In this document: positions 23,520 to 32,195 of the stretch, piece after piece
Numbering within the stretch: position 1 is the first letter of the stretch
How the letters are laid out: every line of letters starts with the position of its first letter
From: JAPULR01 sp963665075
Lineage (GTDB): Bacteria > Chloroflexota > Dehalococcoidia > Lucifugimonadales > GCA-2712585
Assembly (NCBI GenBank): GCA_963665075.1
Contig: OY762063.1
Coordinates: 2,418,001-2,482,000 of the forward strand
Direction: 5' to 3'
Length of the DNA: 64,000 nucleotides
The notes under the pieces: model-generated
What the model saw: the letters and a program-made list of their open reading frames with translations, nothing else
The model's database searches: none
What the model was told of the DNA's origin: nothing
Program-made: the position numbers and the translations under genes

Positions 23520-24470
23520 GTTTGGGGGCGTGCCCTCACCCCAGCCCTCTCCCAGGATGGGAGAGGGGGAAGAGGGGGAGGGATCGACCCTTCGTCCTTC
23601 GACAAGCTCAGGATGATCTCAGGGTGAGCGGTGAGGGGTGGTGGTTGTTGTAGTAGAGATGATTCGTTTCGTTTGGCTTCTTTTTTTTCTGTGGCGGGAT
23701 ACGAAGGGTGTTTTTATAGCTGATTCGGGGGAAATTCGGCATTCGTTATTATGTTGTGGTGAAGACGAATGGGGGGGGTTACCGTAGGGGTAAAGCAGTT
23801 GGGAGAGGCGTCTGTTTGGTGGCGGATTTCGTTCGTATGTTTCATGTTAGGGATGGTAGCATGAGGTGGGGGTTGGTGGCAAGGGGGAGGTGGCAGTTTT
23901 GAGGGGGGTAGGGAGAGGGTGCCCACAAGGGACGCTTCTACTAGGGGATGGTGTATCCCTCCTGCCCGGCCCCGCCTCTGGATTCCCGCCTACGCGGGAA
24001 TGACGAGAAGGGATGGCGGGAATGATGTAGGGTGGCGCTCCCCCGCTCGACCCTTCGACAGGCCCAGGGTGAGCGGGGGAGTCACCCCCATCTCAATCTT
24101 CCCCCGTCAAGGGGGAAGAGGTAAGAGGGAATTCTCACCCCAACCCTCTCCCAGGATGGGGAGCTTTGCGTAACTGCGAAATGTGTCATCCACTCGACCC
24201 GAATCACCCCCATCTCAATCTTCCCCCGTCGAGGGGGAAGAGGTTTTTGGGAGATCATGAAAGGGTTATGCAAAGGTCTCCGTCAAGGGGGAAGAGGGGG
24301 GCGCTCGACCCTTCGACGGGCTCAGGATGAGCGGGGGAGTCACCCCCATCTCAATCTTCCCCCGTCAAGGGGGAAGAGGCTAATCGACGCCCCTGGGAGG
24401 GTTATGCAAAGGTCTCCGTCAAGGGGGAAGGGGGAAGAGGGGAGGAGGGGGTGGTGACGGGGGGATGGTT
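23520..24470. repeat. Long gene-free stretch with repeats
   Basis: About 1 kb without a supported gene. 23528-23570 holds family E, 23585-23632 family B; 23640-23900 is unusual, unique AT-richer DNA with no reading frame I can support; 23970-24010 family A; 24043-24077 family B; then family D copies near 24085, 24215, 24280, 24345 and 24415 joined by GTTATGCAAAGGTCTCCGTCAAGG, and one family B near 24303. Confidence 0.75.
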
Positions 24471-24516
24471 GGCTGGTATATTTTGGGAGAGTCGGTATGG
24501 TTGAATGGGAGGCGCA

Positions 24517-25335
24517 ATGGCAGAGGGCAGAGGGCGTCTGGAAGGCAAGGTGGCAATCGTCACGGGGGCGGGTTCCAGCGGGCCGGGGGTTGGGAACGGG
24601 AAGGCGACGGCGATTCTGTTCGCCCGGGAGGGGGCGAAGGTGCTGCTGGCGGACAATATCGCCTCGCGGGCGCGGGAGACGCTGGGGATTATTCAGGGAG
24701 AAGGCGGGGAAGCGTCGGTGTTCGAGGGGGACGTTACGCGGTCGGAGGATTGCCGGGCGATGGTGGAGGCGGCGGTGAGTCGGTATGGGCGGCTGGACGT
24801 GCTGGACAACAACGTGGGGATTTCGCATCGGGCGAGGGTGGTGGAGGTCAAAGAGGAAGAATGGGATCGGGTGATGGAGGTGAACGTCAAGAGCATCATG
24901 CTGACCAGCCGGTTCGCGATTCCGGCGATGATTGAGTCAGGCGGAGGGTCGATAATCAACATATCGTCGATAGCGGGGTTGAGGGCGAACGGGACGACGC
25001 CGTACAGCACGTCGAAGGCGGCGGTGATCGGGCTGACGTTTTCGATGGCGGGGGATCACGGGAGGGACGGCATTCGGGTCAATTGCATCGCGCCGGGGTT
25101 GGTGTACACGCCGATGGTGGCGCCGCGGATGGATGACGGGCTGCGTCGGACAAGGCGGGAGTCGGCGCCGTTGGGGACGGAGGGGACGGCGTGGGACGTG
25201 GCGTGGGCGGCGGTGTATCTGGCGAGCGAGGAGTCGCGTTGGGTGACGGGGGTGGTGATTCCGGTGGACGCGGGGTTGAGCGTGACGACGCCGGTGACGG
25301 GGACGCCGTTGGCGCAGCAGCGGGTTTATGGGTGA
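24517..25335 (+). CDS. Short-chain dehydrogenase/reductase
   Basis: 272 residues. Classical SDR: VAIVTGAGSSGPGVGNGKA (cofactor-binding TGxxxGxG, but with a longer Gly-rich loop than usual) near 15, DVLDNNVGIS (the NNAG block), the catalytic set Ser in INISSIAG and YSTSK near 155-160, and IRVNCIAPGLVYTPM. It should use NAD(P) to interconvert an alcohol and a ketone; the substrate is unknown. ATG 24517 is chosen because GGGAGG lies five bases upstream. It sits between two amidases but repeats on both sides suggest separate transcripts. Confidence 0.9.
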   Translation: MAEGRGRLEGKVAIVTGAGSSGPGVGNGKATAILFAREGAKVLLADNIASRARETLGIIQGEGGEASVFEGDVTRSEDCRAMVEAAVSRYGRLDVLDNNVGISHRARVVEVKEEEWDRVMEVNVKSIMLTSRFAIPAMIESGGGSIINISSIAGLRANGTTPYSTSKAAVIGLTFSMAGDHGRDGIRVNCIAPGLVYTPMVAPRMDDGLRRTRRESAPLGTEGTAWDVAWAAVYLASEESRWVTGVVIPVDAGLSVTTPVTGTPLAQQRVYG

Positions 25336-25342
25336 GGGGGGA

Positions 25343-25545
25343 ATCACCCCCATCCTAACCTTCCCCCGTCAAGGGGGAAGGGAGAAGAGGGTGAGTGGGG
25401 GGATCACCCCCATCCTGACCTTCCCCCGTCAAGAGGGAAGGGATAAAAAGGGTGAGTGGGGACTTCACCCCCATCCTAACCTTCCCCCGTCAAGGGGGAA
25501 GGGAGAAGAGGGGATGGATTCCCGCCTTCGCGGGAATGACGAATA
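25343..25545. repeat. Three tandem family D copies and one A
   Basis: CACCCCCATCCTAACC plus TTCCCCCGTCAAGGGGGAAG occurs three times at about 58-60-bp spacing (25347, 25405, 25467), each followed by GGAGAAGAGGGTGAGTGGGG-like spacer. A family A copy follows at about 25514-25541. Confidence 0.85.
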
Positions 25546-25624
25546 GGGGGCGGGAATGATGAGGGGTGATGGAAAGTGGGAAGGGATAAGAAGGGAGGGG
25601 GTATTTTGGAATGGAGGGAAGGTA

Positions 25625-27061
25625 ATGGAAAGGAATGAGTTGGCGTTTGCGGCGGCTTATGAGTTGAGGGAGCTTCTGGATTCGCGGGAGGTTTCGTCGG
25701 TTGATCTGACGGAGATGTTTCTGCGGCGAATCGAGGAGTTGAATCCGATATTGAACGCATACTTGACGGTTTGCGGCGACGAGGCGATGGAGTCGGCGCG
25801 GCTGGCGGACAAGCGGATCGGTCTGCGAAAGGGGAAGGGGAAAGGCAAGCTGGACAATCCGCTTCTGGGGATTCCGGTGTCCATCAAGGACCTGGAGTTG
25901 ACGAAGGGCGTCCGCAGCACGATGGGGTCGTTGGCGTATCGCAATTACGTGCCTGAGATTGATTCGTTGACGTCGGAGCGGGTGCGTCAGTCGGGGGCGG
26001 TGATTCTGGGGAAGACGAACACGCCGGAGTTCGGGCTGTTGGGGACGACGGAGAACCGGCTGGGGGACGCTTGTCGCAATCCGTGGAACATCGATCGCAC
26101 CAGTGGGGGGTCGAGCGGGGGCGCGGCGGCGGCGTTGGCGTCGGGGCTGTGCGCGGTGGCGACGGGGAGCGACGGGGGAGGGTCGATTCGGATTCCCGCG
26201 AGCTTCTGCGGGGTGTACGGCATCAAGCCGACATTGGGGCGGGTGGCGAAATTCGGGGGCGTGGGCAATCCATCGCCGAACTTCACGTCGCAGTCGGGGC
26301 CGATGGCGCGGAACGTGCGGGACGCGGCGACGCTGCTACAGGCGTTGGCGGGGTACGATTCGAGGGACATAAACGCGATGCGGGAGGAGCCGCCGGACTT
26401 CTCGGAGGGGTTGGATTCCGGCGTGGAAGGGTTGAAGGTGGCGTGGAGCGTTGACCTGGGGTACGCCGCGGTGGATCCGGAGGTGGCGCGGATAGCCTAT
26501 GCGGGCGCGAAGGTGTTCGAGGAGTTGGGATGCGAGGTGGAGGAGCCGCAGATTTCGCTTCAACATCCGATTGAGTATTTCATGACGATATTCTCCACGG
26601 GAGCGTTCGTTTCCTACCGGGAGTTGTGGGAGGAGCAGAGGAACCTGCTGACGAGCTACGTGCGGGGGAACATGGCGCTGGGCGAGTCCGTCACGGGGGT
26701 GGATTTCGTGAAGGCGATGTACGACTACCAGAGGCTGCGGAGCCAGGCGGACGACGTGATGGCGGAGTATGACCTGCTGTTGACGCCGACGATGTCGGTG
26801 CCGGCGTTCGATATCGGGCGGCATCCGAGGGTGATTGACGGGCAGTCGGTGGACCCGCGGCTGGGGTATATGCCCTACACGCCGCCGTTCAACCTGACGG
26901 GGCAGCCGGCGGCGTCGGCGCCGTGCGGGTTCACGGAGGACGGGATGCCGGTTGGGCTGCACATCGTCGGGCGTCGTGGGGATGAGGCGACGGTGTTGAG
27001 GGCGTCGGCGGCGTTTGAGGGGGCGAGGCCGTGGGGGGATTTGAGGCCGCCGGTTTGTTGA
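25625..27061 (+). CDS. Amidase-signature family hydrolase
   Basis: 478 residues with the complete amidase signature: GIPVSIKDLELTKGVRSTMGS (catalytic Lys near 84), RTSGGSSGGAAAALASG (cis-Ser near 160), and GSDGGGSIRIPASFCGVYGIKPT (nucleophile Ser near 184). The C-terminal part YDLLLTPTMSVPAF and FNLTGQPAASAPCG is typical of substrate-binding regions. Likely hydrolyses a small amide or nitrogenous compound. ATG 25625 follows GGAGGG seven bases upstream; a longer frame from 25556 is not used. Confidence 0.92.
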   Translation: MERNELAFAAAYELRELLDSREVSSVDLTEMFLRRIEELNPILNAYLTVCGDEAMESARLADKRIGLRKGKGKGKLDNPLLGIPVSIKDLELTKGVRSTMGSLAYRNYVPEIDSLTSERVRQSGAVILGKTNTPEFGLLGTTENRLGDACRNPWNIDRTSGGSSGGAAAALASGLCAVATGSDGGGSIRIPASFCGVYGIKPTLGRVAKFGGVGNPSPNFTSQSGPMARNVRDAATLLQALAGYDSRDINAMREEPPDFSEGLDSGVEGLKVAWSVDLGYAAVDPEVARIAYAGAKVFEELGCEVEEPQISLQHPIEYFMTIFSTGAFVSYRELWEEQRNLLTSYVRGNMALGESVTGVDFVKAMYDYQRLRSQADDVMAEYDLLLTPTMSVPAFDIGRHPRVIDGQSVDPRLGYMPYTPPFNLTGQPAASAPCGFTEDGMPVGLHIVGRRGDEATVLRASAAFEGARPWGDLRPPVC

Positions 27062-27064
27062 GGG

Positions 27065-27315
27065 GGGGAGTCACCCCCATCCTAACCTTCCCCCGTCGAG
27101 GGGGAAGGGAGAAGAGTGGGGAGACATCCTATTCCAGCCTACCCCTCCGCTCGACCCTTCGACAAGCTCAGGACAGGCTCAGGGTGAGTGGAGGCCCAGC
27201 CCGTCAACCACCCCTCTGGATTCCCGCCTACGCGGGAATGACGGAGGGTAGGGCGGGAATGACGGAGGGTAGGGCGGGAATGACGGAGGGTAGGGCGGGA
27301 ATGACGGGAATGAGG
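27065..27315. repeat. Repeat mosaic (D, B, A and half-A units)
   Basis: Family D near 27075-27110, family B with an internal duplication near 27149-27188, family A near 27217-27244, then three tandem half-A units GGGAATGACGGAGGGTAGGGC (about 27234-27300, period 21-22 bp). Confidence 0.8.
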
Positions 27316-27411
27316 GGAATGTGTGGGGGAAGGGGTAAGAGGGATAGGGGAGTCTTTATATTGTCTTAATGGTTGGGGGGTATTGTGTTGGGCGATATGG
27401 AGGTTCCTGAT

Positions 27412-28020
27412 ATGGATGGAAGGAGGAATGCGGTGGGCAGCAGAGGTTGGATTCTGGCGGTAGTTTTGGCGGCGTTGATGGTGGCGGGCGTGGGCGGCGG
27501 GGTGATTCTGGCCGGCGGCGGGAAGGGGGACGACGATTCCAGGAAGGGGGTCGCGGCCGGGGCGGGTCTGACGGCGCGGGTGGCGGAGATTCTGGGGTTG
27601 GAGGAAAGCGTCGTTGCGGAGGCCTTCGAGTCGGTGAAGGAGGGTTGGGACGAGGATAAGGACTTGATGGCGGAGGCGGCGGAGATTCTTGGGGTTGAGG
27701 AGTCGGCGTTGGAGGACGCTTTGGCGCAGGCGCGGCGGGAGATGGCGAACGAGGCGATGCGGGCGCGTATGGACGCGATGGTGGAGAAGGGGGTGCTGAC
27801 GCGGGAAGAGGCGGACGAGTACGTGTCGTGGTTCGAGAGTCGTCCGGCGTTTCTGGACAGGGGCGTGGGATTCGGGAAGGGGAAGGTGAGGGGATGGGGC
27901 GGGAAGGTTCGCGGCGGCGAGGGGGGTTGGAAGGATGGCGGGAAGTGGTGCGATAAGGACGGGGAGAAGCCGGAGGCCGGGTATGATAAGGATTCGTCTA
28001 AAAGATATACTGAGTCCTAG
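27412..28020 (+). CDS. Membrane-anchored protein with duplicated LGxEES helices
   Basis: 202 residues of unknown function. A single membrane helix or uncleaved signal (about 12-35, WILAVVLAALMVAGVGGGVIL) is followed by two copies of a helical motif, VAEILGLEESVVAEAFESV and AAEILGVEESALEDALAQA, then RMDAMVEKGVLTREEADEYVSWFESRPAF, a pattern seen in small secreted proteins of the YckD/DUF2680 kind. The tail is rich in Gly, Lys and Trp. ATG 27412 is used because GGAGG lies eight bases upstream; ATG 27397 is an alternative. Confidence 0.65.
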   Translation: MDGRRNAVGSRGWILAVVLAALMVAGVGGGVILAGGGKGDDDSRKGVAAGAGLTARVAEILGLEESVVAEAFESVKEGWDEDKDLMAEAAEILGVEESALEDALAQARREMANEAMRARMDAMVEKGVLTREEADEYVSWFESRPAFLDRGVGFGKGKVRGWGGKVRGGEGGWKDGGKWCDKDGEKPEAGYDKDSSKRYTES

Positions 28021-28094
28021 ATTTGACGTCCACAGGGTCAAGGCGGGGAGGCCCCTTACCCCCGGGTCTCCCCGTCTTTTGGCTTTGGGGGGAT

Positions 28095-28560
28095 GCCCTT
28101 CCGCCCGGCCCCTGGATTCCCGCCTACGCGGGAATGACGGATGGGGAGGCGGGAATGACGGGAAGGGTTGCGGGAATGGCGGAGGGGGAGGCGGGAATGA
28201 CGGATGGGGTAGGGTGGGAATGACGGATGGGGAGGCGGGAATGACGGGAGGGAGTTGTGTGAATGGCGGATGGGGTAGGTTGGCAATGGGGTAGGGGCGA
28301 CCGGCCGGTCGCCCCTACGGGAGAGGTGATGTGTGCTGAGGACATCACCCCCATCCCCGTATCAAGTACGGGGCAGGCTCTAACCTTCCCCCGTCGAGGG
28401 GGGAGGGATAAGAGGGGATGGATTCCCGCCTGCGCGGGAATGACGGATGGGGAGGCGGGAATGACGAATGATAGAAGGGGGAAGGGATAAGAGGGGGACG
28501 CTCGACCCTTCGACAGGCCCTTCGACAAGCTCAGGACAGGCTCAGGGTGAGCGGGAGAGA
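28095..28560. repeat. Repeat mosaic (A, half-A, C, D, B)
   Basis: Family A near 28111-28139 and 28424-28450, many half-A units GGGAATGACGGATGGGG, a second perfect 28-bp family C palindrome at 28291-28318 identical to that at 21851, a family D variant carrying the insertion CCCGTATCAAGTACGGGGCAG near 28355 (itself a small hairpin), and a doubled family B near 28500-28553. Confidence 0.85.
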
Positions 28561-28599
28561 TATGGGATGATAGTTTGGGAAGGAGAAGAGAGGGGAGTT

Positions 28600-29295
28600 A
28601 TGGGAAGCAGGGTTTTGATTGTTGAGGATGATAAGCACGTGGTTAAGCTGCTTCGGTTGTATCTGGGGCAGGACGGGCACGAGGCGCTTTCGGCAGGGGA
28701 CGGGATCGAGGGGCTGCGTCTGGCCCGGGAGGCGCAGCCGGACTTGGTGGTGCTTGATCTGATGCTGCCGAAGCTGGACGGAATGAGCGTCTGTCGCATC
28801 CTTCGAGAGGAGTCGGACGTGCCTATCGTGATGCTGACGGCGCGGGCGGACGAGCCGCATCGGTTGGAGGGGCTGGACATGGGAGCGGACGATTACGTGA
28901 CCAAACCCTTCAGTCCGAGGGAGTTGGCGGCGCGGGTGCGGGCGGTGCTGCGTCGGACGGCGAGGGAGAAGACGGAAGGGGGGCCTTCGATGCTGACGTG
29001 CAACGGGTTGAAGCTGAGTCTGATGAGTCGGAAGGTGTGGGTGGACGGGAGCGAGATTGGGATGACGCCGACGGAGTTCAGGATTCTGGCGATGTTCATG
29101 AAAGAGCCGGGTAGCACGTTCACGCGGGACCAGATCATCGACAGGGTATTCGGGTACGACTTCGACGGATTCGACAGGACTATCGACGTGCACGTTTCCA
29201 ATCTGAGGAAGCGGATTTCGGACGGCAAGGGAGGCAAGGGTCAGCGGCGGATTCAGACGGTCTACGGCGTGGGTTACAGATTCGGCGATGGTTAG
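28600..29295 (+). CDS. OmpR/PhoB-family response regulator
   Basis: 231 residues. Receiver domain (1-120): VLIVEDD, phosphorylation Asp in VVLDLMLPKLDG near 51, MLTARADE, and YVTKPFSPRELAARVRAVLRR. The C-terminal winged helix (about 133-231) has MTPTEFRILAMFMKEPGSTFTRDQIIDRVFG, TIDVHVSNLRKRI and QTVYGVGYRF. It binds DNA after phosphorylation by the partner kinase, whose gene overlaps it. ATG 28600 follows AGGGGAG. Confidence 0.96.
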   Translation: MGSRVLIVEDDKHVVKLLRLYLGQDGHEALSAGDGIEGLRLAREAQPDLVVLDLMLPKLDGMSVCRILREESDVPIVMLTARADEPHRLEGLDMGADDYVTKPFSPRELAARVRAVLRRTAREKTEGGPSMLTCNGLKLSLMSRKVWVDGSEIGMTPTEFRILAMFMKEPGSTFTRDQIIDRVFGYDFDGFDRTIDVHVSNLRKRISDGKGGKGQRRIQTVYGVGYRFGDG

Positions 29296-30679
29296 GTGGT
29301 TTCAGGGTCTCCAGTTTCGTCTCATACTGGGGTTCACCCTGGCGCTGGGGCTTGCGCTGGCGGCGGTGGGGGTGTACACGGGGTACGCGGCGAATCGGGA
29401 GGTGGAGCAGTTTTCCGACCGGCTGGAGGAGGCGCGGGCGGCGCGGGTGGAGGAGATGATTTCGTTGGCGTACACCCAGAATCGGAACTGGAGCGGGATT
29501 CAGGGAATCGTTGAGAGGGCGGGCGACCTGTATGGGCGTCGGATTGTGGTGAGGGACGCGCAGGGACGGCTGATTGCGGACTCGGAGGCGGGATTCGGGA
29601 GGCAGCCTGTCGTGTTAGTGGGGACGGACAGGTTCAGGCCGATTCGGACGGGGAACGAGGAGATAGGATTTCTGTCGCTGGACGTGGTGCAGGTGGAGAC
29701 GGAGGTGGCGGAGCCGGCGATTTCGCGGGTGGTGTCGTCGGTGAACTGGGCGCTGGTGTGGGCGGGACTGGGGGCGTGGGTCGGGGGCGTGCTGCTGGTG
29801 ACGATACTTTCGCGACGGATTCTTTCGCCGGTGCGGGCGTTGACGGGGGCGGCTGGGCGGCTGGGGATGGGGAACCTGGAGGAGCGGGTTTCAGTTTCGT
29901 CATCAGATGAAGTGGGGCAGTTGGGACGAACCTTCAACACGATGGCGGACCGGCTGCAAAGAGCGGAGCGGCAACGGGTGAGGCTGATGTCGGACGTGGC
30001 GCACGAGCTGCGGACGCCGTTGACGAACGTGCGGGGGTATCTGGAGGCGATGCGGGACGGGGTGTTGACGCCGACGCCGGCGGCGATTGAGGTGGCGCAC
30101 CAGCAGGCGATGCACCTGGGGAGGCTGGTGGAGGATTTGGGGCTGATCGCGCAGGCGGACGCGGGGGCGCTGTCGTTGGACTTCCAAGAGGAGTCGATGG
30201 TCGAGTTGGTTGGGATGTCGGTGGAGGCGTTCCGTCCGGCGGCGGAGGGGAAGGGGGTTGCGTTGCGGCTGGAGGCTGCGTCGGAGATGCCGATGGCGTC
30301 GGTGGACCGGACGCGTATAGCGCAGACGTTGGGGAATTTGCTGGACAACGCGGTGAGGCACACGCCGGAGGGGGGCGAGGTGTCGGTTCTGGTGGAGGCG
30401 GCGGGGGAATCGGTGCGGGTGTCGGTGTCGGACACGGGGGAGGGGATGCCGGAGGAGGAGAGGGGGCGGATTTTCGACCGGTTCTACCGGGTGGATCCGT
30501 CGCGGAGTCGGGCGACGGGCGGGACGGGGTTGGGGCTTACGATTGCGAGGCAGCTGGTGGAGGCGCACGGGGGGTCAATTTGGGCGGAGAGGAGGCCGGA
30601 AGGGGGGAGCCGGTTTGTGTTTGAGGTGCCGGCGGGGCAACTTCGTTGCGGTAAGTTTGGGGCTGGGGGTGGGGTTTGA
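29288..30679 (+). CDS. Sensor histidine kinase
   Basis: 463 residues. Membrane helix near 10-32, an extracytoplasmic sensor region (about 33-155), a second helix near 155-177, HAMP (178-230, RRILSPVRALTGAAGRLGMGNLEERV), HisKA with phospho-His in SDVAHELRTPLTNVRGYLEAM near 243, and a GHKL ATPase domain with NLLDNAVRHTPEGG, SVSDTGEGMPEEE, GTGLGLTIARQLVEAHGG. The start overlaps the regulator stop by eight bases, so the pair is one operon. The signal is unknown. Confidence 0.95.
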   Translation: MVRWFQGLQFRLILGFTLALGLALAAVGVYTGYAANREVEQFSDRLEEARAARVEEMISLAYTQNRNWSGIQGIVERAGDLYGRRIVVRDAQGRLIADSEAGFGRQPVVLVGTDRFRPIRTGNEEIGFLSLDVVQVETEVAEPAISRVVSSVNWALVWAGLGAWVGGVLLVTILSRRILSPVRALTGAAGRLGMGNLEERVSVSSSDEVGQLGRTFNTMADRLQRAERQRVRLMSDVAHELRTPLTNVRGYLEAMRDGVLTPTPAAIEVAHQQAMHLGRLVEDLGLIAQADAGALSLDFQEESMVELVGMSVEAFRPAAEGKGVALRLEAASEMPMASVDRTRIAQTLGNLLDNAVRHTPEGGEVSVLVEAAGESVRVSVSDTGEGMPEEERGRIFDRFYRVDPSRSRATGGTGLGLTIARQLVEAHGGSIWAERRPEGGSRFVFEVPAGQLRCGKFGAGGGV

Positions 30680-30704
30680 TGGTTGGTATAGAGTGGGGCC
30701 CGCG

Positions 30705-30975
30705 TGAGCGGGAGCAAGAGCGGGGGAACGACCCTTCGACAGGCTCAGGGTGAGCGGGTGGGATTGTAGCAGGACGGGGTAGGGGCGACAGGCCGGTCGC
30801 TCCTACGGGGATGTTGTTGGAGTACCGGTCACCCCCATCCCCGTATCAAGTACGGGACAGGCTCTAACTTTCCCCTGTCCAGGGGGAAGGGAGAAGACGG
30901 AATGACGGGAGGGACGGGCGACCATAAGGGACGCCCTACGAAGATGGATTCCCGTTTGCACGGGAATGACGGAGG
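30705..30975. repeat. Repeat mosaic (A variant, B, C variant, D, A)
   Basis: GGCCCGCGTGAGCGGGAGCAAG (eroded A), family B near 30729-30757, a family C variant GGGGCGACAGGCCGGTCGCTCC near 30780, the CCCGTATCAAGTACGGGACAG element as at 28370, a family D copy near 30868, and a family A copy with TTTGCA centre near 30945-30970. No gene is seen. Confidence 0.8.
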
Positions 30976-31001
30976 GGCGAGGGCGGGTTTCAAAATCGGC
31001 G

Positions 31002-31262
31002 CTACGGGATGTTGGAGTAGCCGCCGTCGAAATCTCCAAGGAAGTAGGCCCAGAGGATGATGATGACGATGACGGCTATGTTGACGGCGATGCCGAGGAT
31101 GGCGGTTCTGTGGTCCTGGGTACCTTTGCGGTAGCGGAAGAGGCCGATGGTTGACAGGGACGCGCCGGTTATGAGGGAGAGGATGGCAAGGGGCCATCCG
31201 ATGGTTGGGATGATGGTGAAGGCTATGGCGAGGACGGCTAAGATTATTCCTGCTACACCCAT
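31002..31262 (-). CDS. Small three-helix membrane protein
   Basis: 86 residues: helices at about 5-20, 23-42 (GWPLAILSLITGASLSTIGLF) and 55-73 (AILGIAVNIAVIVIIILWAYFL), with a short basic loop FRYRKGTQDHRT between the second and third. No family recognised with confidence; DUF4190-like small membrane proteins look similar. ATG 31262 follows GGAGG, and TATACT on the minus strand (31300-31305) is a likely -10. Confidence 0.65.
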   Translation of the reverse strand: MGVAGIILAVLAIAFTIIPTIGWPLAILSLITGASLSTIGLFRYRKGTQDHRTAILGIAVNIAVIVIIILWAYFLGDFDGGYSNIP

Positions 31263-31295
31263 TGGATGCCTCCGGTTGAGGATGGTTTGTGGTGT

Positions 31296-31312
31296 GGGAA
31301 GTATAGCGGAAT
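31296..31312 (-). promoter_or_regulatory. Promoter motif shared with the higA gene
   Basis: The 17-base string GGGAAGTATAGCGGAAT (plus-strand sense) gives ATTCCGCTATACTTCCC on the minus strand, with TATACT as -10. The same 17 bases occur upstream of the next minus-strand gene at 31766-31782. Confidence 0.5.
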
Positions 31313-31319
31313 GGGTTGG

Positions 31320-31440
31320 GGGATGGGGGATGGGGGAATCACCCCCATCTCAATCTTCCCCCATCAAGGGGGAAGAGGCTAATCGAAGCCCTTGGGAGGG
31401 TTATGCGAAGGTCTCCTCAAGGGAGAGGAGAAGAAGGGGG
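31320..31440. repeat. Family D repeat block
   Basis: CACCCCCATCTCAATC plus TTCCCCCATCAAGGGGGAAG (about 31340-31377), then GGTTATGCGAAGGTCTCCTCAAGGGAG. No gene is seen. Confidence 0.7.
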
Positions 31441-31443
31441 GCG

Positions 31444-31728
31444 TTAGACGGGGGCGGTGGGAAGCTCGCGGACGGACTGGCCGACGCGCCTGTCGGCGTC
31501 GGCGAGATCGAATTGGGTTTGAAGGTTGAGCCAGAATTGGGGGTCTATTCCAAACCAGTGGCCGAACCGCAGGGCGGTGTCGCCGGTTATAGAACGTCGT
31601 CCTGCGATAATCTGGCTGATGCGGTTGGGAGGCACGTTAATCTGGCGGGCGAAGGCGGTGGGGGTTATTCCATGTTCAACCAGTTCGTCTTTCAGAACCT
31701 CGCCGGGGTGAACCGCTCGCTTCAGCAT
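31444..31728 (-). CDS. higA: HigA-family antitoxin (XRE helix-turn-helix), orphan
   Basis: 94 residues: RAVHPGEVLKDELVEHGITPTAFARQINVPPNRISQIIAGRRSITGDTALRF is the HigA/VapI XRE domain, followed by GIDPQFWLNLQTQFDLADA. In complete systems it represses and neutralises a HigB RNase encoded just upstream, but no higB is found on either side, so it is an orphan antitoxin or a stand-alone regulator. ATG 31728 follows AAGGAAG. Confidence 0.9.
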   Translation of the reverse strand: MLKRAVHPGEVLKDELVEHGITPTAFARQINVPPNRISQIIAGRRSITGDTALRFGHWFGIDPQFWLNLQTQFDLADADRRVGQSVRELPTAPV

Positions 31729-31765
31729 TTGGACGCTTCCTTTGGCTATTGATGGTTGGCGTTGG

Positions 31766-31782
31766 GGGAAGTATAGCGGAAT
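31766..31782 (-). promoter_or_regulatory. Promoter motif of higA
   Basis: Same 17 bases as at 31296-31312; on the minus strand TATACT (31770-31775) would start transcription about 35 bases before the higA ATG. Confidence 0.5.
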
Positions 31783-31799
31783 TGGGTGGAGGAAGGGGG

Positions 31800-32150
31800 A
31801 AGATGCCCTCGCCCCAACCCTCTCCCAGGATGGGAGAGGGGGTAAGGGAGAAGAGGAAGATGGATTCCCGCCTGCGCGGGAATGACGAATGAAAGGGGGG
31901 GCGGGAATGACGAATGAAAGGGGGGGCGGGAATGACGAGTAGTGGTTGTGGGAATGGTGGGGGCGCTCGGCCCTTCGTCCTTCGACAAGCTCAGGATGAG
32001 CTTAGGGTGAGCGGGAGCGGGGGAGTATCCTCACCCCAACCCTCTCCCAGGATGGAGGGCTTTGCGTAACTGCCAAATGCGTCATCAACCACGCCCGAAT
32101 CACCCCCATCCTAACCTTCCCCCGTCGAGGGGGAAGGGAGAAGAGGGAAT
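31800..32150. repeat. Repeat mosaic (E, A, B, E, D)
   Basis: Family E near 31806-31838, family A near 31861-31888, two half-A units GGGAATGACGAATGAAAGGGGGGGC (about 31880-31930), a long family B near 31973-32013, family E near 32031-32055 and family D near 32105-32145. No gene is seen between 31729 and 32195. Confidence 0.8.
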
Positions 32151-32195
32151 GGCGGAGGGGGGCGGGGAATGCTGTTGGGGGGTATAATGGGGGGG

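Noticed and set aside
23714..23926. Minus-strand 70-codon frame
   Set aside because: Pro/His/Thr-rich, no ribosome site, no motif, and it ends in the unique AT-rich stretch without other sign of coding.
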